Origin: Blasia pusilla
Taxonomy: Eukaryota > Marchantiophyta > Marchantiopsida > Blasiales
NCBI GenBank assembly: GCA_050084515.1
Contig: CM114272.1
Span: forward strand, 33,418,001-33,482,000
Direction of reading: 5' to 3'
Length of the DNA stretch: 64,000 nt
Shown: positions 21,741-31,771 of the stretch, one piece after another
Layout: each line of letters starts with the position of its first letter
How positions within the stretch are numbered: the stretch's first letter is position 1
The notes under the pieces: generated by a model
The model's database searches: none
The model's input: only the letters and a program-made list of their open reading frames with translations
What the model was told of the DNA's origin: nothing
Program-made: the position numbers and the translations under genes

Positions 21741-22085
21741 TCTCCTTCCATTCTATTTTCTAGCATTTATTTACTTTTCCTTGGTCTATTCACACCCAAA
21801 ATTTCATTTGCCCTACACTTCTAAATAAATACTTGAAAGGAAATAGAAGCTAACTATTGCCTTTTTTGTGTCTGGAGAATGTTTAGAGTTAAGGGTTCAA
21901 TGGTAGAGACATTCTCTGAGTGAATACAAGTCAAATTCAAAGATGAGGTAGCCCAAGGAAAGCAGGTGAATGAGATGGCATTGAAACTATGCCTCCATCT
22001 TGCAGTTACCTCTCTTATAAAAACAAATGAAGGTATATGGTAACTATTATAGGGTCGAGGATAATCATAATGCACATACTACATA

Positions 22086-22662
22086 TGACTGAGGGATTGC
22101 ATCTATCTTTTTATCTGGGATTGAAGATCATGTCAATGAAGATTCATACGTTGGGGTGTTGACAAAAAAATTTGGTTCTAGATTATGGATTACTAGATAG
22201 TTCATTGGCATTGATAAGGGGAAAATGGGTTGAATCTACATGGGACATGCCTAAACTGTCCAATGATGAGAGATGAAAATGGATTCTTGTTAGCCAACTT
22301 CAAAAGATGCCTACCAATTACAAAGGATCCTTTTGTGTTTCCAAGGCAAGTAGAGCAGGTATTTTATGCTGATGTTGAAGAGAGACCAGGTTGGAAAATT
22401 GTGATGCAAAACCAGCAAGGTCTAGGAGAGTTGTAGGGGGGGTACCATGGAGATTGCAACAAACGATAATGGGGAGCCTTTAGGCTTTAGAGCTCCTACA
22501 AACTTGGATGTAGATGTTCCCAATGTTTCATTGGTTGGGGCAATTCAACTCTCAGTGTCGGAAGTTGCCATAGCATCTATTGGTTTTAGAGTAGATGAGG
22601 TAGATGCAAGTGGATCTGAAGATGAGAGCTTACCAAATAGTATATCAAATTCTGAAAGCTAA
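22086..22662 (+). pseudogene. CACTA-type transposon fragment (DUF4216-like)
   Basis: The frame at 22,230-22,436 includes PFVFPRQVEQVFYADVEER, and upstream a frame-shifted VGVLTKKFG near 22,155. This order resembles the DUF4216 region of CMC/EnSpm (CACTA) transposon proteins of plants (family knowledge). An acidic tail with GSEDESLPNSISNS follows (22,447-22,662) after a stop. Both pieces lack the rest of a transposase and no terminal inverted repeats were found. It is a coding remnant; the assignment is moderate. Confidence 0.4.
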
Positions 22663-22699
22663 AATTTGTCGATATCCTCTCTTCCATTCTATGGAGGAG

Positions 22700-23280
22700 A
22701 GGATATTGATTTCAATACATGTTGAGTCATTTTCTAATATTATTCTCTTTGTTGGACTTTCCTCAGATTTTTTAAGTTGTATTCAACTTGACAATTCAGT
22801 AACAAGTCCTTATTGCCTAGTTAAATAGCAAGAGAATGTAATGATTGCAATCTATGCGGATGCAGATTTACATATATATAAATGATTGTCTTCATTTTTA
22901 AAGATGAGAATCATTTTTTGACAAGTAACTTTGATTCATTCTAATCTTACACTTGATTTTTTATTTATACTCTAGATATCGTCTCTTGTTGTCTACTTGA
23001 AATTCTAGGACCGTGTTATTTTGGTATCTCTAATATTTGATAGAAAATCCTTGTGGACTTTTTGAATGAAGGGGTTTATAATACGCTTTTGTAACATCAG
23101 GTCTGCGCTTTCTCATTTATGATTTGATTTTAGGGCTTCATGCGACTTTAGATTTTAGGGGATAATGTTTGGAATTATGATGTGAGTACAGATTGACATC
23201 ATTTTCCTTATTCTTATTTTAGAAATAAGTTGTTGTTTCCCTGCTTGAAGTGGTAGAGATATGATCTGATTTAAAATCAG
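22700..23280. other. AT-rich intergenic, nothing recognised
   Basis: No domain, repeat array or RNA gene seen. CTCTCTTCCATTCTATGGAGGAGAGG near 22,678-22,704 forms a short imperfect hairpin. Confidence 0.5.
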
Positions 23281-23288
23281 ACAAGGAA

Positions 23289-23657
23289 GTGAAGGTATTT
23301 TATGCCTTTCTACACTTCATGTCAAAAAAGTTGCAGAATCAGGTGTTGCATATAATCCTTTGGTCATTATTGAAGATAGTTTGTACTCTTTCAAGTATAG
23401 GAAGTTATTGGTTTTTGTTTCCTAATTTTTATCAATGTTCAGGCATCAACCAATTTAACTTCTTGAATTATCATGTGATATCTACGCATGTATGCCTACT
23501 ATTCTTATATGTGCAAGACTTGAAATATACACACTTTGAGAAAGCAAACTGCAAATTTTATACTCCAAAAAAGGAGCATTGTACAATAGTGAGGGCGACG
23601 ACGCGTAGACACTTTGAGGAGTGGGGGTTTGTAAAGATACCAACATCCTCTCCTTGA
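23289..23657 (+). CDS. Unrecognised open frame, possibly a gene fragment
   Basis: A 122-codon frame starting at ATG, with a hydrophobic first half (LFLYVQDLKYTHF) and a basic second half (YTPKKEHCTIVRATTRRHF). I recognise no family. It precedes the coding exon at 23,793-24,442 on the same strand, so it may belong to the same decayed host gene or captured fragment. Low evidence that it is expressed. Confidence 0.2.
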   Translation: MKVFYAFLHFMSKKLQNQVLHIILWSLLKIVCTLSSIGSYWFLFPNFYQCSGINQFNFLNYHVISTHVCLLFLYVQDLKYTHFEKANCKFYTPKKEHCTIVRATTRRHFEEWGFVKIPTSSP

Positions 23658-23792
23658 CAAGCCCTCAATTTGCATAAGGGCTACAACCTTGTGCTAAATA
23701 ATATTTGTGCTATCGTAGAATATATTGAATCCTTCATTAGAAAAGGTATATAGCTTTCCATCCTAAATTTCCCTAAAGGCTTAAATCCACAA

Positions 23793-24442
23793 ATGGATTC
23801 CTTCAAGGCATATATACAAATGAAGTCCCATTTAGTGAACTTTGTGAACGAATTGGATTTAAGGACTTGGAAACTTAGAAATCAAGAAGAAAGTGTTCCA
23901 AACAGTGAGTACGTAGCTTCTTTGGCCCCAAAAAGCTTTTGTAGCAAGGGGAGGCAACTAAACCACTCCATGGATGATTCACTTTCCAATGATGAGAGAA
24001 TGGTGAGTGAAGACTCATCAAAGCCATAGTTTGATATTGTTGGTGAGCAATCAGCCTGGTTGCACAAGAACGGACAAGTCCTTCCTTATGATGGACATGG
24101 ACGGACAAGTTTGGATATGTCCATGGACATGGGTTCCAAGAGGTAGGACCCACACTTTTAGTCCATGATGGAAGGCAAGGCAAGGATGAGAGGGGCAAGG
24201 ATGACACGAGGGAGAAAGAAATGGGGGAGTATGGAACACGAAGGCAAGTAAGGGGAATGAGAAAGAAGGGAAAGGTGGGGCTCATACAGACAAGTCCTTC
24301 CATAGGACGGACATAAGTCCACGGACACGAACACGGACTTTGTCCACATGCAACCTTGGCAATCAGATCTTGAAGAAAGTGTACCCATTCGAAAATCAAA
24401 ATCCAAGGCATTATGTCGATCAAATAAGCATCCACACCAAGA
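23793..24442 (+). pseudogene. Unknown protein-coding exon interrupted by a MITE
   Basis: From MDSFKAYIQMKSHLVNF the frame runs to SEDSSKP, one TAG, then FDIVGEQS. At that point a 304-bp MITE (24,055-24,358) interrupts it. Skipping the MITE and one copy of its 8-bp duplication, the same frame continues as DLEESVPIRKSKSK and KHPHQE and ends at a good splice donor (GAG/GTATGTAC, about 24,442). Another exon-like piece, VTSFPPQMGSYPSG..., lies near 24,597-24,712 and ends at CAG/GTAATATA. In-frame restoration shows the MITE landed in a real exon. I do not recognise the family. The protein is hydrophilic with Ser-rich stretches. Confidence 0.45.
24055..24358. mobile_element. hAT-type MITE, 304 bp
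   Basis: It starts CCTGGTTGCA and ends TGCAACCTTG, giving imperfect 10-bp terminal inverted repeats close to CAAGGTTGCA. It is flanked by perfect 8-bp duplications GCAATCAG (24,047-24,054 and 24,359-24,366). An 8-bp duplication and CARRG-like ends are typical of hAT elements. Subterminal repeats of GGACAAGT / GTCCATGG / GGACATGG words fill both ends. Partial relatives sit at 4117 and 7406. No transposase is encoded. Confidence 0.85.
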
Positions 24443-24719
24443 GGTATGTACTGATGCTTATGCTATAAGCATGTTTCAAAATATCCTTGATTTTAGATCC
24501 ATCATTGAGAGGCCTCTACAAGCTCAATGTGGGCTTCTTATTGAATGATAGGATGGCACTCCAAAGGGGAAGCAATAGAGGAAACACAAAGATGTTACTC
24601 AAGAGAATGTTACATCCTTCCCCCCACAAATGGGTTCTTACCCAAGTGGGATTGGAGCACAATGACCAATGGTGGGATATCACCCTGGTTATCCAATGCA
24701 AAAATGGCAGGTAATATAT

Positions 24720-25140
24720 AATACACTATTTGCATTTTTACATGCAAGTATTCTAGCTTGTAAATGCATGTGTTTGCACATATTTATGACCCTAACTTTA
24801 AAATATGATTTTGGAAGTAGGAGCTAGACCACCGGGTTGGGATCCCACTTGATCTTCCAACTTTTTTGGACAAGGAACCCATGGTGCAAGCGGTTCCTGC
24901 AAGGTAAAGTGTATTATATCTCAAATTCTAGAGTGGCCTATGAACTCTGAAGCACCACTCGGTAAGACTTATTGATGCTTCACCTTATTTTCTTAAGTAC
25001 AAATAGTGGAGAGTGGACGAGTGCGTGAAGTGATTAGATTGGAAAGTATATGAGGAAGTGTAGTGATTAGACCCTAGTGATTTATGATTTCTGAAAATCT
25101 TGTTTCGATTAAATTTTGATTACTGTAACACTTATTATGA
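24720..25140. other. Intergenic or intron-like, nothing recognised
   Basis: Follows a splice-donor-like end at about 24,712. An exon-like patch (GATCCCACTTGATCTTCC... near 24,840) has no domain. No gene is called. Confidence 0.4.
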
Positions 25141-25147
25141 TAATTCT

Positions 25148-25175
25148 AGTGGGCAACCCGTGCCATGCAAGAGAG
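25148..25175 (-). mobile_element. Helitron-like 3' terminus
   Basis: CTAGTGGGCAACCCGTGCC matches the CTAG-plus-CCCGTGC layout of plant Helitron 3' ends, read on the minus strand. The following module (AAACATTTTCTTGCTGCC, CACATGTCAAACAAAG) is shared with 1,765-1,800. The body would extend right into AT-rich DNA; the 5' end was not found. Confidence 0.4.
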
Positions 25176-25921
25176 TGAAGGGACTAATCGCGTCGTATAC
25201 ATAACTCTTTTTCTTACTGTCCGTAGAGGGGGAAACATTTTCTTGCTGCCCGATTGCCACATGTCAAACAAAGAGTTATTTGCAAATCAAAAAGGTGTTC
25301 TCTAATAATAAATTCATATCCTAACTATTAGCCCAATTAGAAACTTTCTCGATTACAATTTAAAGGTAAACGAGTGAAATCAAGAAAAAGTTATGTTTAT
25401 GGAAAAATGATTGAATTTCTTTTTGAAATTCTTTCCAAAATTTACCTCTCATATATTATTTGATGTGTTCAAGAATTTTTCCTTAACTTCATGTTGGGTT
25501 CTTGGCCAATCCTTTGAAAAATTCAGTGAATATGTCAAATTTTCATCGAGTATCACTCTAATATCCTAATCTAATAAGTATCTCCAACACCAAGGTTTTG
25601 GCCCAAAAAAGAATTTTTGAAAAAATCTCTAAAAATTGGGGCACAGGGAAATATTTTTGGGCAATATGAGGGCGTTTTGAGGTCTAGTGCTTGAAGAGCA
25701 TCAAAGTTTGTGCCTCCACGACAAAGGACACCTTCAACACTAGTTACACTATAATTAGTAACGACAAACCCATTATATTACCGTATTATCATTGATTATG
25801 TACTTCCCTCCCTCGAAATGTCCAACTTGGTTTTATACTCCTATGAGTCATATGTTCCATCAGAATAAATTCTTTCTGTGTTCCATTATTTTTAATTATC
25901 CATCCCAACTCCTCACAAGTT

Positions 25922-25926
25922 TATGT
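25922..25926. other. Possible copia target-site duplication (TATGT)
   Basis: TATGT directly precedes the 5' LTR and TATAT follows the 3' LTR (32,157-32,161), a 4/5 match consistent with an aged 5-bp duplication. Confidence 0.5.
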
Positions 25927-26371
25927 TGTTGGATTCTCAACATCCACTTCTCTGAGCATCATTAATCTGATCGGCCCCCTTGTATGAGGAGAAGCCTAGA
26001 TTGATCGTTCCGACTTAGACGTCGAAGGAGTCATAGTAATGTGACGTGGGTGGTTTTTGGAGTAGCGTTACCAGGATTATTTAACCCTATATTGCATCAA
26101 GATGTGGGGCACCTTGATGCAATATAGGGTTAGATAATCATGATGCAAAATTTTTCTATTAATAGAAAAAAGAAAAATAGGTAAAAGCCCTAGTTTTTGG
26201 AGAAGTGAAATAATCGGGAGCCGCATTGGTAGCGTATTCTCGTATGTCGAGTTAGTTCCATGGTCAAGTTCCATTGAAGCTCTTCTGTGAGCGTACGGAC
26301 GGACTAGGCCACTTTGTATCTCTAAGTTTTGTAAAGATTTCAATGATTTTATCACTTTCTATTTTCTCACA
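25927..26371 (+). mobile_element. Copia 5' LTR (445 bp)
   Basis: Starts TGTTGGATTC and ends TTTTCTCACA, followed at once by the primer-binding site. It contains a strong hairpin, TAACCCTATATTGCATCAAG with its complement (about 26,082-26,133), that is absent from the 3' LTR. Confidence 0.92.
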
Positions 26372-26383
26372 TGGTATCAGAGC
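26372..26383 (+). promoter_or_regulatory. Primer-binding site for initiator Met-tRNA
   Basis: TGGTATCAGAGC is the standard plant copia PBS, complementary to the 3' end of initiator methionine tRNA. It lies directly after the LTR and primes minus-strand cDNA synthesis. Confidence 0.95.
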
Positions 26384-26443
26384 AGTTGGTTTTCCAGTAT
26401 TTTGTATCTGGAAATCTAATGTGTTTGCACAAAATCTTAAGAG

Positions 26444-27350
26444 ATGGCTACTTCTTCGTTAGTTCGTGCTCGCCCTCCACCGCTGGGTGAAGGGAAGTCA
26501 AATGGGTCTAAGTATACATTGTGGAAGTTCAAAATGAGAACTGTCCTCGAATCATTTGAGATCTGGGAGACGACCATAGGGGTCGATTCGAATCCACAAG
26601 CTACTTTGAGTTCTACATGTTCATCTTCATCTGGTGATATCAATCCTATTGTATTGTTGGCATGGAAACGCAAAAACACTGATGCTCTTTATGCAATTTT
26701 CATGAATATAACTGATTTTGTCATGACTCTCATTCAACATACCTAGAAGTTTTCTTGAAACGAACTTCTAGGTCACCTCATTGACCTCATTCAATGTTCC
26801 ACGCCTCATTGTTGAGGCGTGGAACATTCTGAAGAATCAGTATGAAACGAGGAATGAGACTCAGATTCAGAATCTGGAGAATCAGGTTACGTCCGAGAAA
26901 TTTTCAGAAGGAGAAAGCGCGGAGCAATTTTTGACAAGGATCAAGAATCTTCAAGATCAGATGGCGTCCGTAGGAATTTCAAAGTCTAGCAAAGATTTGG
27001 CATGTCGGTGCAAAGTAAGACCCATGCCGCTTACTTTTGAACAATTTAGTGCAATGTTGGTAGAAGAAGAAATGCGCTTCAAAGCAAGAGAGGGAAGTGA
27101 TGTAGCATTTACTACCAACGTACAGAGAGGTAGAAATCAGGATTACGGTTCAAATTTCAAGAAGAAATTTCCAAGGAAAGCCTTCATATGCTTTTATTCT
27201 GATAAGCTAGGTCATCTTATCAAAGATTGTAGAAAGAGGAGTCAGGATGAGAAGAATGGTTGTTTAACTAAGAAGGAGCCTGGAAATTCTGTAGAACCAG
27301 GAGAACATGAAGTAGATGTTTGGGTAGCAATCGAAGAGTTTTGCACACAG
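26444..27350 (+). pseudogene. Copia gag
   Basis: Starts at ATG 26,444. The first segment (to a TAG at 26,744) holds YTLWKFKMRTVLES-type UBN2/gag sequence. The second (26,781 onward) holds IVEAWNILKNQYETRNE, then FLTRIKNLQDQM, then a zinc knuckle CFYSDKLGHLIKDC at about 27,187-27,230. The second knuckle Cys is Ser, a loss in one of four ligands. Between the segments lies a rearrangement: 26,747-26,776 is a perfect inverted copy of 27,616-27,645, followed by a 16-bp-arm hairpin at 26,793-26,828. Confidence 0.8.
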
Positions 27351-27379
27351 GCACAACATTCCACTAAGTCAAAGAGTGA

Positions 27380-27720
27380 AGATGCATGGATGCTCGATAG
27401 TGGAGCATCTAGGCATATGACCAATCATAAGGATTGGTATAGCTCCTTACAGCCTCTATAGGAGCCCATCGTTGTTACTGTTGGCAATAATGCAAAGTGC
27501 CTTGTAGAAGGGAAAGGCACAATTTCTGTAGTCTCACAAAAAGGAGATGAAAAGAAGTTAACTGATGTACCATAGTTGAAGCGGAATTTGATTTCACTAA
27601 CAGTGTTATGTGATCGTGACCTAGAAGTTCGTTTCAAGAAAACTTGGGGAGTCATTGAGGATGCCAATGGGAAAGTAGTGGGTAAAGGTATATGACGTGG
27701 AAATATCTACGAGTTTTATG
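27380..27720 (+). pseudogene. Copia protease region
   Basis: AWMLDSGASRHMTNHKDWY (27,385-27,441) contains the catalytic DSGA of copia retropepsins. A stop at 27,459 follows, then VTVGNNAKCLVEGKGTI in the same frame (about 27,475-27,525) and LISLTVLCDRDLEV (about 27,590). It would mature the Gag-Pol polyprotein. Confidence 0.8.
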
Positions 27721-27725
27721 CTTTC

Positions 27726-28630
27726 ATGACAAGTGTAGGTACGGGTCTTAGTAGCAGTAAGTTGTGGCATGAAATATTTGGTCACCTAAGCTTTCTCTTA
27801 CTTAGTCAAATGCAAAAATCTCGCATGGTTGTTGATATACCAACAATTTTTGGGGTGTCAGATACATATGAAGCTTATATGATGGGCAAGCAACACCGAA
27901 AACTATTTCCACAAGAGTCCAAAAATAGAGCAAAGGCTCCTTTAGAGCTGATTCATGTTGACCTTTGTGGTAAAATGAGAACAGTGGCATTAGGTGGTTC
28001 TTATTACTTCTTTTTAGTTGTCGACGATTATAGTTGGAAGATGTGGGTGTATTTTCTTTGTGATAAGGCAAGTGATTTTAGAAAATTTAAAGTATGGTAC
28101 AAGCTGGTTGAGAATGAGACAGGGAAGAAGGTACAGAAGCTTTGCATCAATTGAGGAGGGGAAATCTTATCAATAGAATTCAACAAATATTTGGGGGAGC
28201 ATGGAATCAAGCGACAGTTAACCACGGCACATACACCACATCAAAATGGAGTTGTTGAGCGTCAAAACCGTACAGTGGTGGAGATGGCAAGATGTATGAC
28301 GAAAGCAAAAGGTTTGACAGAAGGATTTTGGGTTGAAGCTCTTAATAATGCCGTTTACATTCTAAATAGAAGTGCTACCAAGTCAGTGCAAGGCATGACT
28401 CCTCATCAATCATACTGAGGTAAGATACCATCAGTCCAACATTTCAGGACTTTTGCTAGTGAGTGCTTTGTACATATTCTTGAAGCATCCATGACCAAGT
28501 TGGAGTCCAAGAGCAAGACGTGTATCTTTATGGGATACAGTGATGATTCTAAAGCTTATCGCCTATGGTGTCTTGAGGCAAAGAAGATGCTTTTGAGTCG
28601 TGATGTGGTGTTCCAAGAATAGCCTTGTTA
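27726..28630 (+). pseudogene. Copia integrase
   Basis: GAG-pre-integrase region LWHEIFGHLS (27,760-27,790). The zinc-region residues around AYMMGKQHRK are altered. Core residues: LIHVDLCGKM (first Asp, 27,950), FLVVDDYSWKMWVYF (28,013-28,057), TPHQNGVVERQNRTVVEMAR (Glu, 28,233-28,292), then FWVEALNNAVYILNR and GMTPHQSY. Stops lie at about 28,152, 28,416 and 28,619. It would insert the cDNA. The D and E residues are kept although the frame is broken. Confidence 0.85.
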
Positions 28631-29019
28631 AGTAGCGGATATCAATGGTCCATCCACATTATCATCAAACGAAGAGATAACCCACCAGAGCACACCACCA
28701 ATATTTATACCATATCATCAAGAAGAAGAATTTGGTGATGATTACAAAGAGCAGCTTGCTCTTCCACTACGCTCGTCATACCCTAAGTGGATAAAGCATC
28801 TCTTGGATGGTAAGGATCCACTAGCAACTGATGAAGTTGTTACACATCCAAGGAGATCCAAGAGACTAGAGGAGCAGAATAGAGCTTCCGCACATCTCGT
28901 CAACATGGACTTGATGACAGAGGTCTTGAAAGTGGCAGAGCCATCATGCTTGGATGAGGCCCTTGCTCATCCTTAATGGAGAGAGGCCATGCAGATGGAG
29001 ATGGACATTATTTAGAGAA

Positions 29020-30850
29020 ATGAAACTTAGACTTTGGTTGAGAAGCCAAAAGACAGGAAGATAATACGCATCAAGTGGGTGTACAAGACCAAGTACAAGT
29101 CGGACAATATATTGGATAAATTCAAAGCAAGGTTGGTTGCACAAGAGTGTTCAAAAATCAAAGGTTTTGACTACTATGAGACTTTTGCTCCTACTGCAAG
29201 GATGACAACCATTCGAATTGTTCTAGCGGTGTCGTGTCGAGAGCCTTTCTTCGAGTAAGGGTCGGCCTTCTAGTTGTAGCAGACGTGGTCGATGCAAGGT
29301 GAACTCTCTAAGAAGTTCTCCTTTTTCAATACAAAAGTATTATGTATACTCTCCATTCTCTCAAGACAGATATCACAAATGGAAGTGCCAAGGCGATCAC
29401 TTCTTCGTAACATCGGACTCCAAAATTCCTAACTATAAAATCCTTATAAATTACTTTACGCATCTACACGAGGAAGATAATACAACTAGTATTAAACCCT
29501 ACTTGAGCAGGCCTATTGACGTCCATGCATTGCTAAATAAGGGCATACAAAGTATAATCCCATGTCCTTCTATATGTGACGATAGGAAGAATCAACCGGA
29601 GTTGGAGATTGCATGATCTGGTTTGTGAACACCTCCCCAAAATGATAAACTAAATAGCGAGTGAACTAGTGCCTATCTACAAAGAGTACCTTGACATGGT
29701 AAGGATTGAGGAAAGGAAAGTAGGGCATAACTCGTGCTCCACCCCTATCCATGTTTGACAGACATTCTCTACTCTCCTCAAGAATGGGCTTTGGAGGAAT
29801 TATTCTCCCAAGAAGAATAATCTACTCTCATTGGGAAAATAACAAGCCAAAAAATTCACTCTTTTAGTATGACTAAAATCTTTAAGGTGACAAGCCTCTC
29901 ATCTTCACACACATCACACTCTAGAAACCTTTTAAAGAATAGATCATGGTCAAGTTACTCTGCCAAGAGGGGTGATTCACTCTCATTGGAAGAGCAAGCA
30001 ATCCCAAAGCCATACACTCAAGAGTGACACGAGAGATTCAAGATATGAAATAGAAGGTGATGAACCCTTAAAGGTCCCTCCTCTTTATATACTCACAAGG
30101 GATCCACAAGAGTACGAAATAGGACTAATCTTATCTTGTGCTACATGACTTCCTCTCAAGGCTTAGCCAATCATATTTTGACACAAGTAGATTACCTCTT
30201 ATCTCTTCCAAAATATCCTCTTTTACTCCCTTCAAATCTTCCAAATTACCCCATCAATCCTAAGCACCAACCAATACTACTTTTGCTTTTGTTTTATTAA
30301 AGCACCAACCCCACTATTTTACTTTTCTAATCCCATTTTTTATTATTTTCTCTTTTCCTAAAGTTGGGCCCGCGCAAATGAGTCACCCTAAAGAGGTTTA
30401 AACATGGGAATTTTATTTTCCTACGCTAATTTACTTAATACTAATAAAATTATCTCTAACACTTAATGATAGAGGAGTTTACATAGTGGATGATTTTACT
30501 ATACGGCAATGGTGGCAGGAAGAAGACGTTAGCTTGTATACCAATACGATGTAAAGTCTGCCTTTCTGAACGGGAGTCTCAAGGAGGAGGTGTATTTATC
30601 TCAACCACTAGGTTTTGAGACATCTGGATCATAAGAGAAAGTGTGTTTACTTCATCAAGCATTGTATGGTTGAAGCAAGCCCTAAGGGTATGGTATCAAC
30701 GAATAGATACATTCTTATGAGAGAAGGGTCTCATCAAGAGTCCGTAAGAAGCAAATTTGTATGTGTTCTATGAAGATGGGATGTATATGTTGATAGTCTT
30801 GTATGTGAATGATCTGATCATCACATGAGACCACAGTAAGAAAATAGAGG
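29020..30850 (+). pseudogene. Copia reverse transcriptase, split by insertion
   Basis: N-terminal half at 29,034-29,232: IRIKWVYKTKYKSD, KARLVAQECSKIKGFDYYET, ARMTTIRIVLAV. The expected next residues (MVAGRR, then [20 protein letters not shown]) resume at 30,508-30,605 after a 1.27-kb insertion. The catalytic motif reads YVNDLIIT near 30,800-30,825, where copia RTs have YVDDLI, so one catalytic Asp is Asn. Several further stops are present. Function is lost. Confidence 0.85.
29236..30507 (+). mobile_element. 1.27-kb LTR-like insertion, copy 2
   Basis: Homologous end to end with 11,806-13,079: starts TGTCGAGAGCCTTTCTTCGA and ends GATTTTACTATACGGCA. The TATA-like CTCTTTATATACTC is kept (near 30,090). 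It splits copia RT between VLAV and MVAGRR codons. A clean duplication is not obvious; the left junction has CTAGCG and the right GGCAATGG. Probably a solo LTR of an unidentified family. Confidence 0.6.
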
Positions 30851-30852
30851 AA

Positions 30853-31735
30853 ATGAAGGGAGTGTTGAAATCTGAGTTTGAAATATCAGATTTACGTCTT
30901 TTGCACTACTTTATAGGGCTGGAGATTTGGCAATCGTCAGATTCTATTTTTCTCTCTCAGCAAAAGTATGCTAGAGAAATCTTGAAGGCATTCGGGATAA
31001 CCGAGTGTAAGGCACTGGTATCGCCAATGGAGGTACAATTGAAACTCTCGATGGAGGATGTTTCACCATTGGTAGATGAAAAGTTGTACAGAAAGCTTGT
31101 AGGCAGTTTGATATTTTTGTGTAATACTAGACCAAACATTAGCTTCGGTGTGGGAGTATTGAGTAGGTTTTCAACTAAGCCTCGTGAGAACCATTGGAAG
31201 ACAAGGATGCATGTGTTGAAGTACATCAAAGGTACTATCAAGCACGGATCACCTATGGAGGAGGGACGGAAATGACAGCTTTTTGTGACTCGGATTGGGC
31301 AAGAGATTCAGATTCTCGGAGATCACTTTCGGGTTATTGCTTCTTGGTAGAATTAGGTGTAGTGTCATGGGTCAGCAAGAAGCAACCTACATTGGCTCTT
31401 TCTTCTACCGAGGCAGAGTACAAGGCAGCTTGTTATGCTTCTTATGAAGCAGTATGGTTGAGATGGATATTGGAGGACATAGGAGAAGCACCAAAAAGTG
31501 CTACTGTAATGTGGTGTGACAATCATAGTTGCATTGCCATAGCACATAATCTTGTGTTTCATGCTCGTACAAAGCACATAGAGATCTAGTATCATTTTGT
31601 TTGTGAGTTGATCGAGAGAGAGTTTTTGAAATTAGTCTATTGTCCAACAGAGGATAACCGTGCAGACATCTTCAAAACATCTTTGAGCGGAGATCAGCTT
31701 CACCGAAATTTGAAGGGTCTTGGCATCGGTCCAAG
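30853..31735 (+). pseudogene. Copia RT C-terminus and RNase H
   Basis: LRLLHYFIGLEIWQSSDSIFL-type thumb sequence (30,895-30,960), YRKLVGSLIFLCNTRPNISF (31,088-31,147), then RNase H: MTAFCDSDWARDSDSRRS (31,272-31,325), SWVSKKQPTLALSSTEAEY (31,367-31,423), VMWCDNHSCIAIA (31,508-31,545) and HARTKHIEI followed by TAG. The Asp-Glu-Asp residues are present. One frameshift lies near 31,230 and a stop at 31,587; conserved sequence continues (LVYCPTEDNRADIF, about 31,635) to 31,735. Confidence 0.88.
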
Positions 31736-31760
31736 ATAGTAATCCACATGAGAGTAGATA

Positions 31761-31771
31761 TTGAGGGAGGG
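31761..31771 (+). promoter_or_regulatory. Copia polypurine tract
   Basis: TTGAGGGAGGG lies directly before the 3' LTR, the normal place of the plus-strand primer. Confidence 0.8.
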
